Shown here piece by piece: positions 18,953 through 28,145 of a DNA stretch of 64,000 nt (position 1 is the first letter of the stretch; every line of letters starts with the position of its first letter). Under the pieces are notes generated by a model. The model saw only the letters and a list, made by a program, of their open reading frames with translations. It was not told where the DNA came from and did not search any database. The stretch is taken from NCBI GenBank assembly GCA_001839685.1, contig MLAK01000569.1, positions 8,399 to 72,398 on the forward strand. The letters are read 5' to 3'. The position numbers and the translations under genes were made by a program. This stretch comes from Tritrichomonas foetus. Lineage: Eukaryota > Parabasalia > Tritrichomonadida > Tritrichomonadidae.

Positions 18953-21799
18953 ATGAACTCTTCCTTTTCATCATCTTTTTCTGATTCGATAAATTCTAAC
19001 CAGCCTGTTCATTCGAGAAAAATTAATCACGTTCAAAAAGAAAAAGCCGCGCTTTTACAGAAAAACATTGAACTGACAAATCAAATGACAAACCTTCGAA
19101 AGCAATTTGATCAGGCACTCGATGTATCATCCAAAATAGATAATTTTTATTCGGCAAATTCGGAATACGCCAAAGAAATTTCACGATTAAAAGCAGAAAA
19201 AGATGATTTATATCGACGGCTTCAAATCGCACTACAAACAAATCAAGATTTAAATAATAAATTACACAATTTTCATTCTATGGCAAACAATCAATGTTCT
19301 CCAGAAAACTCCGAGTTTTTCAAACAACAAAGAAATCAATTTGAAAATATTATTTCCGATCTTCGCCAAAAATTAGAAAATTCAGAGAAAGAAAACGAAA
19401 GATTAAAACAGAATTGTGAACAAACAAAAATGATGCTCGAAAGCGTTTTTCAAGCGGCTGGCCATCATTTCGATTGTTTAGTTGATTCACCTTCAGCACT
19501 TCTTGAATGTCTTGTTCATGCAAATAGTTCATGTGAAGCAGAAAATATTAAAAAATTAACAAAACATATCTCAAAACTCACCAAAAAATTAAAGAAAAAA
19601 CAATCTTTAATTGAAGATTTACAAAAAGGAAAACAACAAATTTTATTAAGACAAAAACAAACAGTTGATAGTGAAAATGAGTTTAAAATATTTGAATTAA
19701 CAACACAATTAAATGACTTAAAAGAACGATCACAAGCTCAAACGCAACAAGTTGATGAACTTACTCGAAAAAATGCAGCACTTTTAGATGAAATTGCTCA
19801 AAAAAATTCACAACTGAAATTCAACACTTTTCAAGCAGAAGATAAACAAGCACAAGAAAATCAGCATTTATCAGTTCAATTAACAGCTGCACAAACTCAA
19901 CTTGATTCTGTATGTAAAAAAAATAAGCAAACAAAGAAAAAATTATTCGTGATTGCATTTAAAGCAAAGTCACTAGAAAAGAAAGTCAAAGAATTAACAA
20001 ACATGGTTAAATCATTAGAAGACAAGAAAATTGAACTGAAAAATGAAATTCAAAGAAATATTGCTCTTCATACTCAATCTGAATTTAGAATTAAAGACGT
20101 CGAAAACTCTGTTTTAAGGGCGCAAGATGAACTTGCTCTGCAAAAGAAAGAAAATGATAAATTGAAAGATGAAATTGCAGAATTGATTGAAAAATTAAAA
20201 CAAAGTGAAAGAGAATTCAAAGAAGTACGATCTGAAAGAGATCATTTGTCATCCCAAATTACTGGTTTTGAAAATAAACTTCAAAATGCAAAAGATCAAC
20301 TTGAAACTCAAGCACAAACATATGAAAGCAAATTACAAAGTGCAAAAGAAATAAAAGACTCTCTTGAAAAGCAATTGAAAGAAGCATTAAATCCACTTGA
20401 CACTCAGACTTTAGTTCCGCCATCTTTATTAAACTCACCTGATTTTCCGAATGATTTACAAACTCTTCTTGGTGAAATCGGAAGAAATACTGCACTGAAT
20501 TTGACGATAAGAATACAAAGCGCATTTTCTACAATTTCTAAATTTTATCGAACATTAATTGATCAAACTGAACAAAAGTTGACAGAAGAACATCAACAAG
20601 CAAGCTCTTTAAAGACTCAAGTTGATTCACTACTTGATTTCTTAAGACGCTTAATGCCGGAAGTTCGCATTAATTTTGAGCTTTTATTATCTGATGAACA
20701 AACAAGAAATTTCTTAGGAGATGCAATTAGAAACTTAAAAGATATTCAAAGACTTCAACCAATGATTGAAGCTGTCAATGCTGCATTAAATATTCCAAAA
20801 TTTGATGATGCCAAAGATTCAATTGAACAAATGAAAGTTGTGATGAAAAAATTACAAAATCACGTTTTTCGTCAAAAAGAACAAAAGAAGAAATTTATTC
20901 GTTTATCGAAATTAAAAGAAGAAGAATTTGTAAATGAATTACATGCATTAGAAGGTGAAACAAAAGAACTGGAGCAGAAAATTAGAGACTGCGAAGAACA
21001 GAAAAGCCAATTACAAAACCAAATTTTCGAAATTCAACAACAATCAAAACAAAATGAAGACGAGATTACCAAAAATTATGAGAATCGAATTTCTGACCTA
21101 AATTCACAGGTTAATGAATTACAATTACAGATTAAAGAAATTAAAACACTTGAAGAAACAATCAGTAAATTGAATAGACGAAGAGAAATACTCGAAGATG
21201 AAATCAAATTAAGGCATAGTCAAGCTGAAGAAGACGAAAAGAAATTCAAACAAAGAATAAAAACAGAAAAAGATAAATACGATCAAATGACAGAACAAAC
21301 TCGAAAACAAATGGCAGAATTACAAGCCAAGATTCGAGAACTTTCCGAAATGAATTCTCGTGTTGAAGCAACCAATGATATTTTAACAGCAAATAATAAC
21401 GAAATGACATTACGAATTCAAAAACTAGAAACAAGAAATACAGCAATTCAATCTGAATTTGATCGTGACAAAAAATCATTAGAATCTCAATTTACTGCAA
21501 AAATGGTGTTTGCCGAAACTGAATTTAAGTCAAGAATTGAAGAAAAGCAGTTACAAATTGATGTTATTAAGAAGAGGCTAGTTGAATCAATTTCTAGATC
21601 ATTTTCCTCTTATCTTGATGGGCTTCGTGTCGATGAAAATAACTTTGAAGGAGCACTTCAAGTTTTACGAAGAAAACTGGATACAATTTTCCAAAGGGAA
21701 TCAAACATTCGAACTCGATTTCAACTTGATCCAAGACAGCCTTTGGATGAAGCTCTTGCAGCAATTGTTTCAAAAAAGCGGAAAAAGAATATTTATTAG
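18953..21799 (+). CDS. Long coiled-coil protein, unknown function
   Basis: This 948-residue protein starts MNSSFSSSFSDS. After a Ser-rich head (~1-22), nearly the whole length is heptad-patterned and rich in Glu, Lys, Gln and Asn. A break around residues 480-545 contains DTQTLVPPSLLNSPDF and a more globular helical part. A second coiled-coil block (~645-880) and a C-terminal segment (SRSFSSYLDGLRVD, ~875-890, then RTRFQLDPRQPLDEAL) follow; the latter looks like a conserved small module. No motor domain, membrane segment or known domain is visible. It could be a Golgi, centrosomal or flagellar structural protein, but I cannot choose. The terminal KKRKKNIY is basic. Confidence 0.8.
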   Translation: MNSSFSSSFSDSINSNQPVHSRKINHVQKEKAALLQKNIELTNQMTNLRKQFDQALDVSSKIDNFYSANSEYAKEISRLKAEKDDLYRRLQIALQTNQDLNNKLHNFHSMANNQCSPENSEFFKQQRNQFENIISDLRQKLENSEKENERLKQNCEQTKMMLESVFQAAGHHFDCLVDSPSALLECLVHANSSCEAENIKKLTKHISKLTKKLKKKQSLIEDLQKGKQQILLRQKQTVDSENEFKIFELTTQLNDLKERSQAQTQQVDELTRKNAALLDEIAQKNSQLKFNTFQAEDKQAQENQHLSVQLTAAQTQLDSVCKKNKQTKKKLFVIAFKAKSLEKKVKELTNMVKSLEDKKIELKNEIQRNIALHTQSEFRIKDVENSVLRAQDELALQKKENDKLKDEIAELIEKLKQSEREFKEVRSERDHLSSQITGFENKLQNAKDQLETQAQTYESKLQSAKEIKDSLEKQLKEALNPLDTQTLVPPSLLNSPDFPNDLQTLLGEIGRNTALNLTIRIQSAFSTISKFYRTLIDQTEQKLTEEHQQASSLKTQVDSLLDFLRRLMPEVRINFELLLSDEQTRNFLGDAIRNLKDIQRLQPMIEAVNAALNIPKFDDAKDSIEQMKVVMKKLQNHVFRQKEQKKKFIRLSKLKEEEFVNELHALEGETKELEQKIRDCEEQKSQLQNQIFEIQQQSKQNEDEITKNYENRISDLNSQVNELQLQIKEIKTLEETISKLNRRREILEDEIKLRHSQAEEDEKKFKQRIKTEKDKYDQMTEQTRKQMAELQAKIRELSEMNSRVEATNDILTANNNEMTLRIQKLETRNTAIQSEFDRDKKSLESQFTAKMVFAETEFKSRIEEKQLQIDVIKKRLVESISRSFSSYLDGLRVDENNFEGALQVLRRKLDTIFQRESNIRTRFQLDPRQPLDEALAAIVSKKRKKNIY

Positions 21800-22127
21800 T
21801 ATCATTCTTTGACAAAATTGTGTTTTTTATATATTACTTATTATTTTTATAAATATTTATATATAGTTCATTCGTTTTATATATTTTATTTTTATTTTTC
21901 GCTAAAATCAGATTAAGAAATAAAAATCAGATTAAAAAATAAAAATCAGATTAAAAAATAAAAAACAGATTAAGAAATAAAGGTATTTCTTAAGATATGC
22001 ATGATAATTGTGATTAATGAATGATAATTGTGATTAATGAATGATAATTGTGATTAATGTATGATAAAAATAAAGCTAATTGTATTATAGAAATACCTTT
22101 ATTGGACAATTAATAACGAAATGAAAA
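21800..22127. repeat. Two tandem arrays enclosed by a 15-bp inverted repeat
   Basis: Positions 21905-21980 are four 19-bp units (AAATCAGATTAAGAAATAA type). Positions 22001-22060 are three 20-bp units (ATGATAATTGTGATTAATGA). The second array is bracketed by perfect 15-bp inverted arms, AATAAAGGTATTTCT at 21976-21990 and its complement at 22089-22103. The block lies between two convergent 3' ends, so it could be a transcript-end structure or a small foldback element. Confidence 0.8.
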
Positions 22128-22388
22128 TTATTCATTTCCGAATATAGAACGGGTTCCGGGTAATGCTGGCTTCCAGACTGGGCAAATTTCGCGGTACTGG
22201 GAATCTAATGTGATTTTATGAATGTTGTCTATATTTTTAACGTTAGTTTCAAAATAAAATTCCTGCTGAGAAATAGCGGACTGCATGGCTGTTGCGCCGG
22301 TTGGGCACCATGATTGGTACGGTTGACTCTGTTGATGGATGGCTTTTGTGTAGCCTGGTGTTGGATTATCGAAGTCGTCTTCGCTCAT
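22128..22388 (-). CDS. Small hypothetical protein (86 aa)
   Basis: I do not recognise this 86-residue protein. It begins MSEDDFDNPTPGYTKAIHQQ and ends with PALPGTRSIFGNE. It has few charged repeats, two Cys (residues ~28 and ~69), and a PxPGYTKAIHQ...WCPTG pattern that looks like a compact, conserved small protein rather than a random frame. There is no signal peptide or membrane helix. A promoter motif (ATAAACGGTCGC) lies 19 bases upstream of the ATG, the strongest evidence that the gene is expressed. Small proteins of this style are common among axonemal inner-arm and microtubule-inner proteins, but that is only a guess. Confidence 0.6.
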   Translation of the reverse strand: MSEDDFDNPTPGYTKAIHQQSQPYQSWCPTGATAMQSAISQQEFYFETNVKNIDNIHKITLDSQYREICPVWKPALPGTRSIFGNE

Positions 22389-22406
22389 TTATGATAGTAT
22401 CAGCAA

Positions 22407-22418
22407 GCGACCGTTTAT
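22407..22418 (-). promoter_or_regulatory. ATAAACGGTCGC promoter motif before 86-aa gene
   Basis: This is identical over 12 bases to the motif at 18454-18465 upstream of eS6. It ends 19 bases before the ATG of the minus-strand gene starting at 22388. Confidence 0.6.
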
Positions 22419-22653
22419 TAAAGCTCAATCATTGAAAATTTTGAAGTTTTTTTTGAATAGTTTATATCATTAATGATTCACAGCACACCACGAAGGGTGA
22501 TAAGTATATGAAATTCGAAAAAAATTCTTTTATTAAACATTTCACGAAATGACAAAGGCTTTTTATGATAAAGGGCCCCATTTCATCATGCCTCTTCAAA
22601 CAAGAGTCGTTTAAAAGTAAACTTCATTCTTTTTTTTAAACAAAAGAAGAAGG

Positions 22654-22709
<56 letters not shown>

Positions 22710-22833
22710 AAAGAAAAAGAAAAAAGATAAATAAAAATAAAAACTTCGTCAGTTGTTTACACTTAAAACCTTCTTGTATAAAAAAAGTTTTTTCTCTTCA
22801 ATTGCCTTAAAACCAAACTCAAAATTGATCTAA
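22419..22833. other. Intergenic with 54-nt poly(A) tract
   Basis: The region holds an uninterrupted run of 54 A at 22654-22707, followed by A/G-rich sequence to ~22740. On the minus strand this is a poly(T) tract placed upstream of the 86-residue gene and downstream of the Sec5-like gene. No gene or RNA was found. Confidence 0.7.
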
Positions 22834-25800
22834 TTAGTCGTTTTCATCATCACTTTCATTTGAATGCTTCTTCTTCTTCTTTGGTTCACCATCCTTTGTT
22901 GAATGTTTCTTCTTCTTATGATGATGTTCTCCATCTTTTTTGCTTTTACTTTTCTTGCTTGTGCTTGCTTCATCTTTATCATCATCTTCATCTTCAGCTG
23001 CAGCGGCTCTTTTTGCTTTTCTTTCTTCTCTTCTTCTTCTTTTTTCTTCTTTATCTTCAGGGTCGTCTTTCTTTTCCGATCGTCTCTTCTTTCTTTCTTC
23101 TTTGGCTTCATCGTCTTTCTTTTCATCATCGTTTTCTTCCTTCTTCTTTCTTCTCTTTCTTCTTTCTTCCTTTTTCTCATCATCACCATTAGTTTCTTTC
23201 GTCTTCTTTCTGTCTTCTTTCTTTTCAGATGTTTCGTCTTCAAGTTTGCTTTCTCTGTGTTTCTTTCTTTCTTCCTTCTTTGAAGATTCTTCATCTTTCG
23301 ATTCACTACTCTTTCTTTCTTCTTTGTTTCCTTCTTCAACACTATCTTCTTTGCTTTCTCTTCTCTTTCTCTTCTTATCTTTGGATTCTTCATCTTTGGA
23401 TTCATTGGTAACTGGTGGTAATTTAACGTGTGGTGGTTTTTCTTCTTTCTTTGGTTCTTCCTTCTTTGGCTCTTCCTTCTTTGGCTCTTCTTTCTTTGGT
23501 TCTTCCTTCTTTGGTTCTTCCTTCTTTGGTTCTTCCTTCTTCGGTTCTTCCTTCTTTGGTTCTTCCTTCTTCGGTTCTTCCTTCTTTGGTTCTGCTTTCT
23601 TTGGCTCTTCCTTCTTTGGTTCTGCTTTCTTTGGTTCTTCCTTCTTTGGCTCTTCCTTCTTTGGTTCTGCTTTCTTTGGTTCTGCTTTCTTTGGTTCTTC
23701 CTTCTTTGGCTCTTCCTTCTTTGGTTCTGCTTTCTTTGGTTCTGCTTTCTTTGGTGGTGGAGTTGGTTCTGGTTGTTTTTCATCTTCAGAATCAGAGCTT
23801 GATTCAGAACTGGAGTTGCGGCTGATGATGATTTGTGATGGTGCTGGTTTGCTTTCTTCCTTCTGTTCTTCGGGTTTCTTTTCTTCAACTACAGGTGTGG
23901 CTGTTGTCTTTGATTTTGATTCTGGCTCACGAGCCGGAACTCTTGGTGATTTAGATTCAGATGTCGGTTTTTCTTTTTCTTCTGGTTTGGTTTCTGCTGG
24001 TTTCTCAATCTCAACTGAGTCTGAACTTGTCATTGAACTTGGTTCATCATCTGAGTCAGAATCAGAAGATGAAGAAGACTCTTCAACATACTGTGGTTGA
24101 ATTGCAAATACTTCCATTGGCAAATGTAGTGGAGTTTCTTGTTTATCTTCTCGTTCACCGAGTTTATGTTTAGGTTCTTCACTTGATGATTCTTGTTCGA
24201 TCTCTGGTTCTGGTTCAGGTTCAGGTTCCGCGTCTCTCTCTTTCACATAGGCAGGAATAGATAAATCAATTGGGAATGCGCTGCTTGGATTAAGGGCGTG
24301 AAGTTGAAGACGTATTGAATCAAAGAATTCACGTTCAGCTTTAGATTGCTCAGTTCGCAGTGCTCTTGAAATAACTGTACATAATTCAGGAAGAGTTTCT
24401 TCAATTTTCTGCCAAATTGGAGCAGGTTCAGATCCAAAGGCCTTCTTTGTTGCATTGATATTTAATTCAATGCGCGCTCTTCCTGATTGTGAAACAGAAT
24501 CAATGCATGAAATTGCATGTAAAATGCTACTTGCTATGTTTTGAGTGATAGTTGAACGCAATTGTTCAAAAAGTTGTCCCCAATTGCATTTGCATTCAAT
24601 GCATTTATTAATTATACAAATTACCCAACCATCTGGTCGAACTTGTAAGTCTTCAGCATTCCAATCAATGTTTGTGGAAAACATTCCTTGATGAATTGCC
24701 GTATTAAGTTCTATATTCAAATTTCGAATAAGTTTATTAATTAAAAGCTTACTAAGTTCAAGACCAGTTGATGCCAAATCATTTTTAGCTTCTTCTGTTA
24801 ATTTCTCTTTAACAACTTTGTTATATTTCCTAAAAATAAGTTGAATATTGTTCTGTGAAAGCTGTGTAAGTGAATAAATAGCAGGAACAAGATCAATTTT
24901 ATCATTAATTAATGCGTCTTCATGTAAATTATCAAAATAATCATAAATTGGATCTAGAACAATGGATTTATATGTTGCTGAACTGAAAATATCACTATCA
25001 CTTAGCATTTGCAATAAGAAATTGGTCAAATTAGTTCCAGATTCAGGGGCGTTGAGAATATCATTGCATCTATCCTTCAAAAATTTGATATACCATTCTT
25101 GGAGATCATTCATAATGGATTGAGTCATAACGTTGGCTTTTTGGAAAGGCATTGCATTATCTGCCCATAGCAAATGAACTCGTCTAACTGCATTATGAAG
25201 TTCAGAATTGAAAATTACACCAGGTGGAAGTGGGGTTTCTTTGATTTCATTCAGCATAATTTGAATTTCCTTATTAAAGTCTGTGATTAATTGAATTAAT
25301 AATTCATTAATTTGAGCCTGACTTGCTTCATATTGGTTTTGACCATTTTCATTTTTCTCACGATGAATATTTGTTGGATTAGAATAATACTCTTCGAAGA
25401 AGTCGCATAAAACTTTCCAAAACGGTAAAGACTCTTCAAGTGCTGAACAAGAGTCATTAAATGAATGATCTGCAAGACTCTGGCGTACTTTATTATCAAT
25501 TGAATGAAGCATTTTAATAATCGGGTTATTTTGTTGTGATCGTGTAATATCAAGGAGAAGTCTACAATATGATTTATTGAATGTTTTATAAGTCATTTGA
25601 GAAAGCTTTGTTTGAAGTGAATCTTCAACATTACGAAGCGATTTTTCAACGTTTGCAAGAGCTTCAGCGAAAAGTGGAACATTCTTCAAATAAGGGAATT
25701 GATTAGCTTTTTGCATTACTCTTGCAATTTCATCGAACTGAAGATTAGTTCGAAAATTATCGATTTCTGAAGAAAGCTTGAAGATAAATGAATATGTAGA

Positions 25801-26478
25801 AATACGTGAAAGAAGAGCAGATGCATTTTGTGCTTTAACTGACTGTTCACGAATATCACTGAAAAATTCATTCATCTTTTCAATAATTGAGTTGACATCA
25901 TTCAAAAGATTAGAAACATCCTGCTGACCAGGGAATTGTTTTTCTCTGAATTGTTTTTGTGTATTAAGTAAATCTTCATATGCCTTTACATAGTTGTGTA
26001 AGTTGTCAGCAATCTTTCCTCTGATTACTACTTCTGATTCTCCACCACCTTGAAGGTTATCGATGGCTAGTTGGATTTGATCCAATCCTTCATTTCCGAA
26101 AATGGTTTGAACGTATTCTGTTGCTTTGAATTCGCGCTGTCGGAGAAGTCTCATTGATCGATCTGATAAAAAGGCAGCAGGTGGCCCGTGATCTCTTCTG
26201 CCTGCTGTTGGTAATTTTCCAACTTGGCCTACAGTCTGTGTACCACCGAGTGGAGAGTCTGCAATTTGTTGATTAGCATTTTGTAAGATATCAAGTCCAT
26301 CATTATCGTCTAAATTTTGGATAATACGCGTCGGCTGTCCATACATTTTAATAACTTCATCCCATCTGTTGACAGGAATATCATCCCATTTATTTACTGG
26401 ATCATTTGAATCATAACTAGTATCTAGTGCTGACAAATTCACCGAAAAACGAGCTGATTGTATTCCACGATGCGACAT
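22834..26478 (-). CDS. Sec5-like exocyst subunit with long charged repeat tail
   Basis: The protein has 1214 residues. Residues ~120-330 resemble the conserved N-terminal part of Sec5/EXOC2: FKATEYVQTIFGNEGLDQI, then a helical stretch with VVIRGKIADNLHNYVKAYEDL, and later FDEIARVMQKANQF...VPLFAEALANVEKSL. Helical bundles continue to ~750, as in exocyst rods. The exocyst tethers secretory vesicles to the plasma membrane. The C-terminal ~460 residues are not typical of the family: acidic/Ser-rich segments (SSSSDSDSDDE), then about 20 pentapeptides of KKEEP/KKAEP (nt ~23445-23750), then a Lys/Glu/Arg-rich tail with likely nuclear-localisation-like runs. The tail is probably disordered. The assignment to Sec5 rests on motif likeness, and another CATCHR protein is possible. 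Confidence 0.65.
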   Translation of the reverse strand: MSHRGIQSARFSVNLSALDTSYDSNDPVNKWDDIPVNRWDEVIKMYGQPTRIIQNLDDNDGLDILQNANQQIADSPLGGTQTVGQVGKLPTAGRRDHGPPAAFLSDRSMRLLRQREFKATEYVQTIFGNEGLDQIQLAIDNLQGGGESEVVIRGKIADNLHNYVKAYEDLLNTQKQFREKQFPGQQDVSNLLNDVNSIIEKMNEFFSDIREQSVKAQNASALLSRISTYSFIFKLSSEIDNFRTNLQFDEIARVMQKANQFPYLKNVPLFAEALANVEKSLRNVEDSLQTKLSQMTYKTFNKSYCRLLLDITRSQQNNPIIKMLHSIDNKVRQSLADHSFNDSCSALEESLPFWKVLCDFFEEYYSNPTNIHREKNENGQNQYEASQAQINELLIQLITDFNKEIQIMLNEIKETPLPPGVIFNSELHNAVRRVHLLWADNAMPFQKANVMTQSIMNDLQEWYIKFLKDRCNDILNAPESGTNLTNFLLQMLSDSDIFSSATYKSIVLDPIYDYFDNLHEDALINDKIDLVPAIYSLTQLSQNNIQLIFRKYNKVVKEKLTEEAKNDLASTGLELSKLLINKLIRNLNIELNTAIHQGMFSTNIDWNAEDLQVRPDGWVICIINKCIECKCNWGQLFEQLRSTITQNIASSILHAISCIDSVSQSGRARIELNINATKKAFGSEPAPIWQKIEETLPELCTVISRALRTEQSKAEREFFDSIRLQLHALNPSSAFPIDLSIPAYVKERDAEPEPEPEPEIEQESSSEEPKHKLGEREDKQETPLHLPMEVFAIQPQYVEESSSSSDSDSDDEPSSMTSSDSVEIEKPAETKPEEKEKPTSESKSPRVPAREPESKSKTTATPVVEEKKPEEQKEESKPAPSQIIISRNSSSESSSDSEDEKQPEPTPPPKKAEPKKAEPKKEEPKKEEPKKAEPKKAEPKKEEPKKEEPKKAEPKKEEPKKAEPKKEEPKKEEPKKEEPKKEEPKKEEPKKEEPKKEEPKKEEPKKEEPKKEEKPPHVKLPPVTNESKDEESKDKKRKRRESKEDSVEEGNKEERKSSESKDEESSKKEERKKHRESKLEDETSEKKEDRKKTKETNGDDEKKEERRKRRKKKEENDDEKKDDEAKEERKKRRSEKKDDPEDKEEKRRRREERKAKRAAAAEDEDDDKDEASTSKKSKSKKDGEHHHKKKKHSTKDGEPKKKKKHSNESDDEND
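23445..23750 (-). repeat. 15-bp coding tandem repeat (KKEEP/KKAEP)
   Basis: About 20 copies of a 15-bp unit inside the Sec5-like gene encode KKEEP or KKAEP. The order of A and E variants suggests duplication of pairs at the 5' side and recent amplification of pure KKEEP at the 3' side. Long open frames in the other five frames here are artefacts of the repeat. Confidence 0.9.
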
Positions 26479-26750
26479 TTTTTCGAATTTATTCTTTTTC
26501 TTTTATCTATTGAATGACATGTCATATAAAAAATTTCTTTAGAAAATCTCTTTTTAGGAACTTTTTCATTGTGTTTTATGAAAAAGTAGAAACAATCGTA
26601 AAAATCCAATATTGTCGAATATTGATTTGTGAAAAATATTTATTGGCATTCGAAAAAATGCCCAGTTAACTTTTTCAGAGGAACATATAACTTTTCTTAT
26701 TTGCCATTTTTAATATCTCACTTTTATTGTTCCAAAAATCTAATTTATCA

Positions 26751-28145
26751 ATGGACCCAAACACAATCAAATCTGTCTACTTTATAGGAATCGGCGGCAT
26801 AGGGATGTCAGCCATTGCTCGATACTTTTTGAACTGCAAAAAAATTGTTGGCGGTTTCGACAAACTTGAAACCGAAATCACAAAATCGTTAATTCAAGAA
26901 GGTGCTCATATTCATTACGACGATAATGTAGATTCAATACCAGACGTTTTCAAAAACAAAGAGAACACGCTTATCATCTACACGCCAGCAATTCCATCAA
27001 CGCACAGCGAATTCACATATTTCAATAATAATGGATTTGAAATTCAAAAGCGAGCCCAAGTTTTAGGAACCATTACACGTAACTCAAAAGGTATATGTGT
27101 TGCCGGCACACATGGAAAGACAACAACATCAACTTTAACTGCTCATCTTTTTGATCAATCTCATCTCGGCTGCAATGCCTTCGTTGGAGGCATCTCAAAG
27201 AACTTCAACACCAATTTCTTAGTTAATGGAAAAAGTGAATTCACTGTAATTGAAGCAGATGAATATGATCGTTCATTTCACACACTTTCACCTTTGATGA
27301 CGGTTATAACAGCTGTTGATGCTGATCATCTTGATATCTATCATGATTTGCCAACATATATTGAAAGCTTTGAACACTATACTTCGTTGATTGTTGACAA
27401 TGGTGTAATGATAATTCATACCGATTTAAATCATGTCAAACCAAGATGCAAGCCATCAGTAAAAGTATTCACATACAGTACTGACAAAGGAGATTTCCAT
27501 GCAGAAAACATAAGGAAAGATGATAAAGGAGACACTTTTATTGATTGGGTTGGAACAATAGATGGTCAGGAATATCGAATTAAAGATATCAAATTGGGTA
27601 TTTCTGTACCAATTTTAATTGAAAACTCTGTAGCAGCTATTGCACTTGCCCATTTGAATGGTGTCACTGATGATGAAATAAGAGCTGGGATGCTCTCTTT
27701 CAAAGGTGTCCAAAGGAGGTTTGATTTCCAATTAGTAAATGATAAATATGTATTTTTAAATGATTATGGACATCATCCAGTTGAAGTAAGAGAATGCATT
27801 AAATCTATTCGCGAAATGTACAAAGGAAAGAAAATCACAGTTGCATTCCAACCCCACTTGTTCTCGCGAACAAAAGATAGCTACATGGAATTTGCTGAGT
27901 ATTTGGCTTTGGCTGATGAAATTATTTTATTGGATATTTTCCCAGCACGCGAACAGCCAATGGAAGGAGTCACTTCACATCTAATTTTTGACAATATTGA
28001 TCAAAAAGTTCCCAAAATGATGTGTAAGAAAGATGAACTTGTTGACATTCTTCGTAACAAAGAAATAGAAGTCCTCATTTGTCTTGGTGCTGGCGATATT
28101 GACACACTTGCTCCATCAATCGTTGAAATGCTTAATCAAAAATAA
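26751..28145 (+). CDS. murC: UDP-N-acetylmuramate--L-alanine ligase, bacterial type
   Basis: MurC joins L-alanine to UDP-MurNAc with ATP in bacterial peptidoglycan synthesis. This 464-residue protein is full length for the family. The first true ATG is at 26751; the frame upstream has only a TTG. Visible motifs are the nucleotide-sugar Rossmann motif GIGGIGMSA (13-21), the ATP P-loop GTHGKTT (119-125), EADEYDRSF (168-176), DADHLDIY (190-197) and, toward the C-terminus, the YGHHPVE block plus LLDIFPAREQP. All catalytic blocks look intact. The overall pattern resembles Bacteroidales MurC more than other clades, from memory of the family. Flanks are plainly eukaryotic (Sec5-like, CK2 beta) and the base composition is host-like, so it reads as an ancient, ameliorated transfer. 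No other Mur gene is in the window. The stop is TAA followed by AAA. Confidence 0.95.
   Translation: MDPNTIKSVYFIGIGGIGMSAIARYFLNCKKIVGGFDKLETEITKSLIQEGAHIHYDDNVDSIPDVFKNKENTLIIYTPAIPSTHSEFTYFNNNGFEIQKRAQVLGTITRNSKGICVAGTHGKTTTSTLTAHLFDQSHLGCNAFVGGISKNFNTNFLVNGKSEFTVIEADEYDRSFHTLSPLMTVITAVDADHLDIYHDLPTYIESFEHYTSLIVDNGVMIIHTDLNHVKPRCKPSVKVFTYSTDKGDFHAENIRKDDKGDTFIDWVGTIDGQEYRIKDIKLGISVPILIENSVAAIALAHLNGVTDDEIRAGMLSFKGVQRRFDFQLVNDKYVFLNDYGHHPVEVRECIKSIREMYKGKKITVAFQPHLFSRTKDSYMEFAEYLALADEIILLDIFPAREQPMEGVTSHLIFDNIDQKVPKMMCKKDELVDILRNKEIEVLICLGAGDIDTLAPSIVEMLNQK

Noticed and set aside
22860..24100. Long open frames on the + strand (up to 386 codons) and in a second - frame (352 codons) over the Sec5-like tail
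   Set aside because: They translate to Ser/Phe/Leu or Lys/Arg repeats and arise because the 15-bp coding repeat and Glu/Lys codons leave several frames free of stops. The - frame of the Sec5-like gene alone has a folded N-terminal part.
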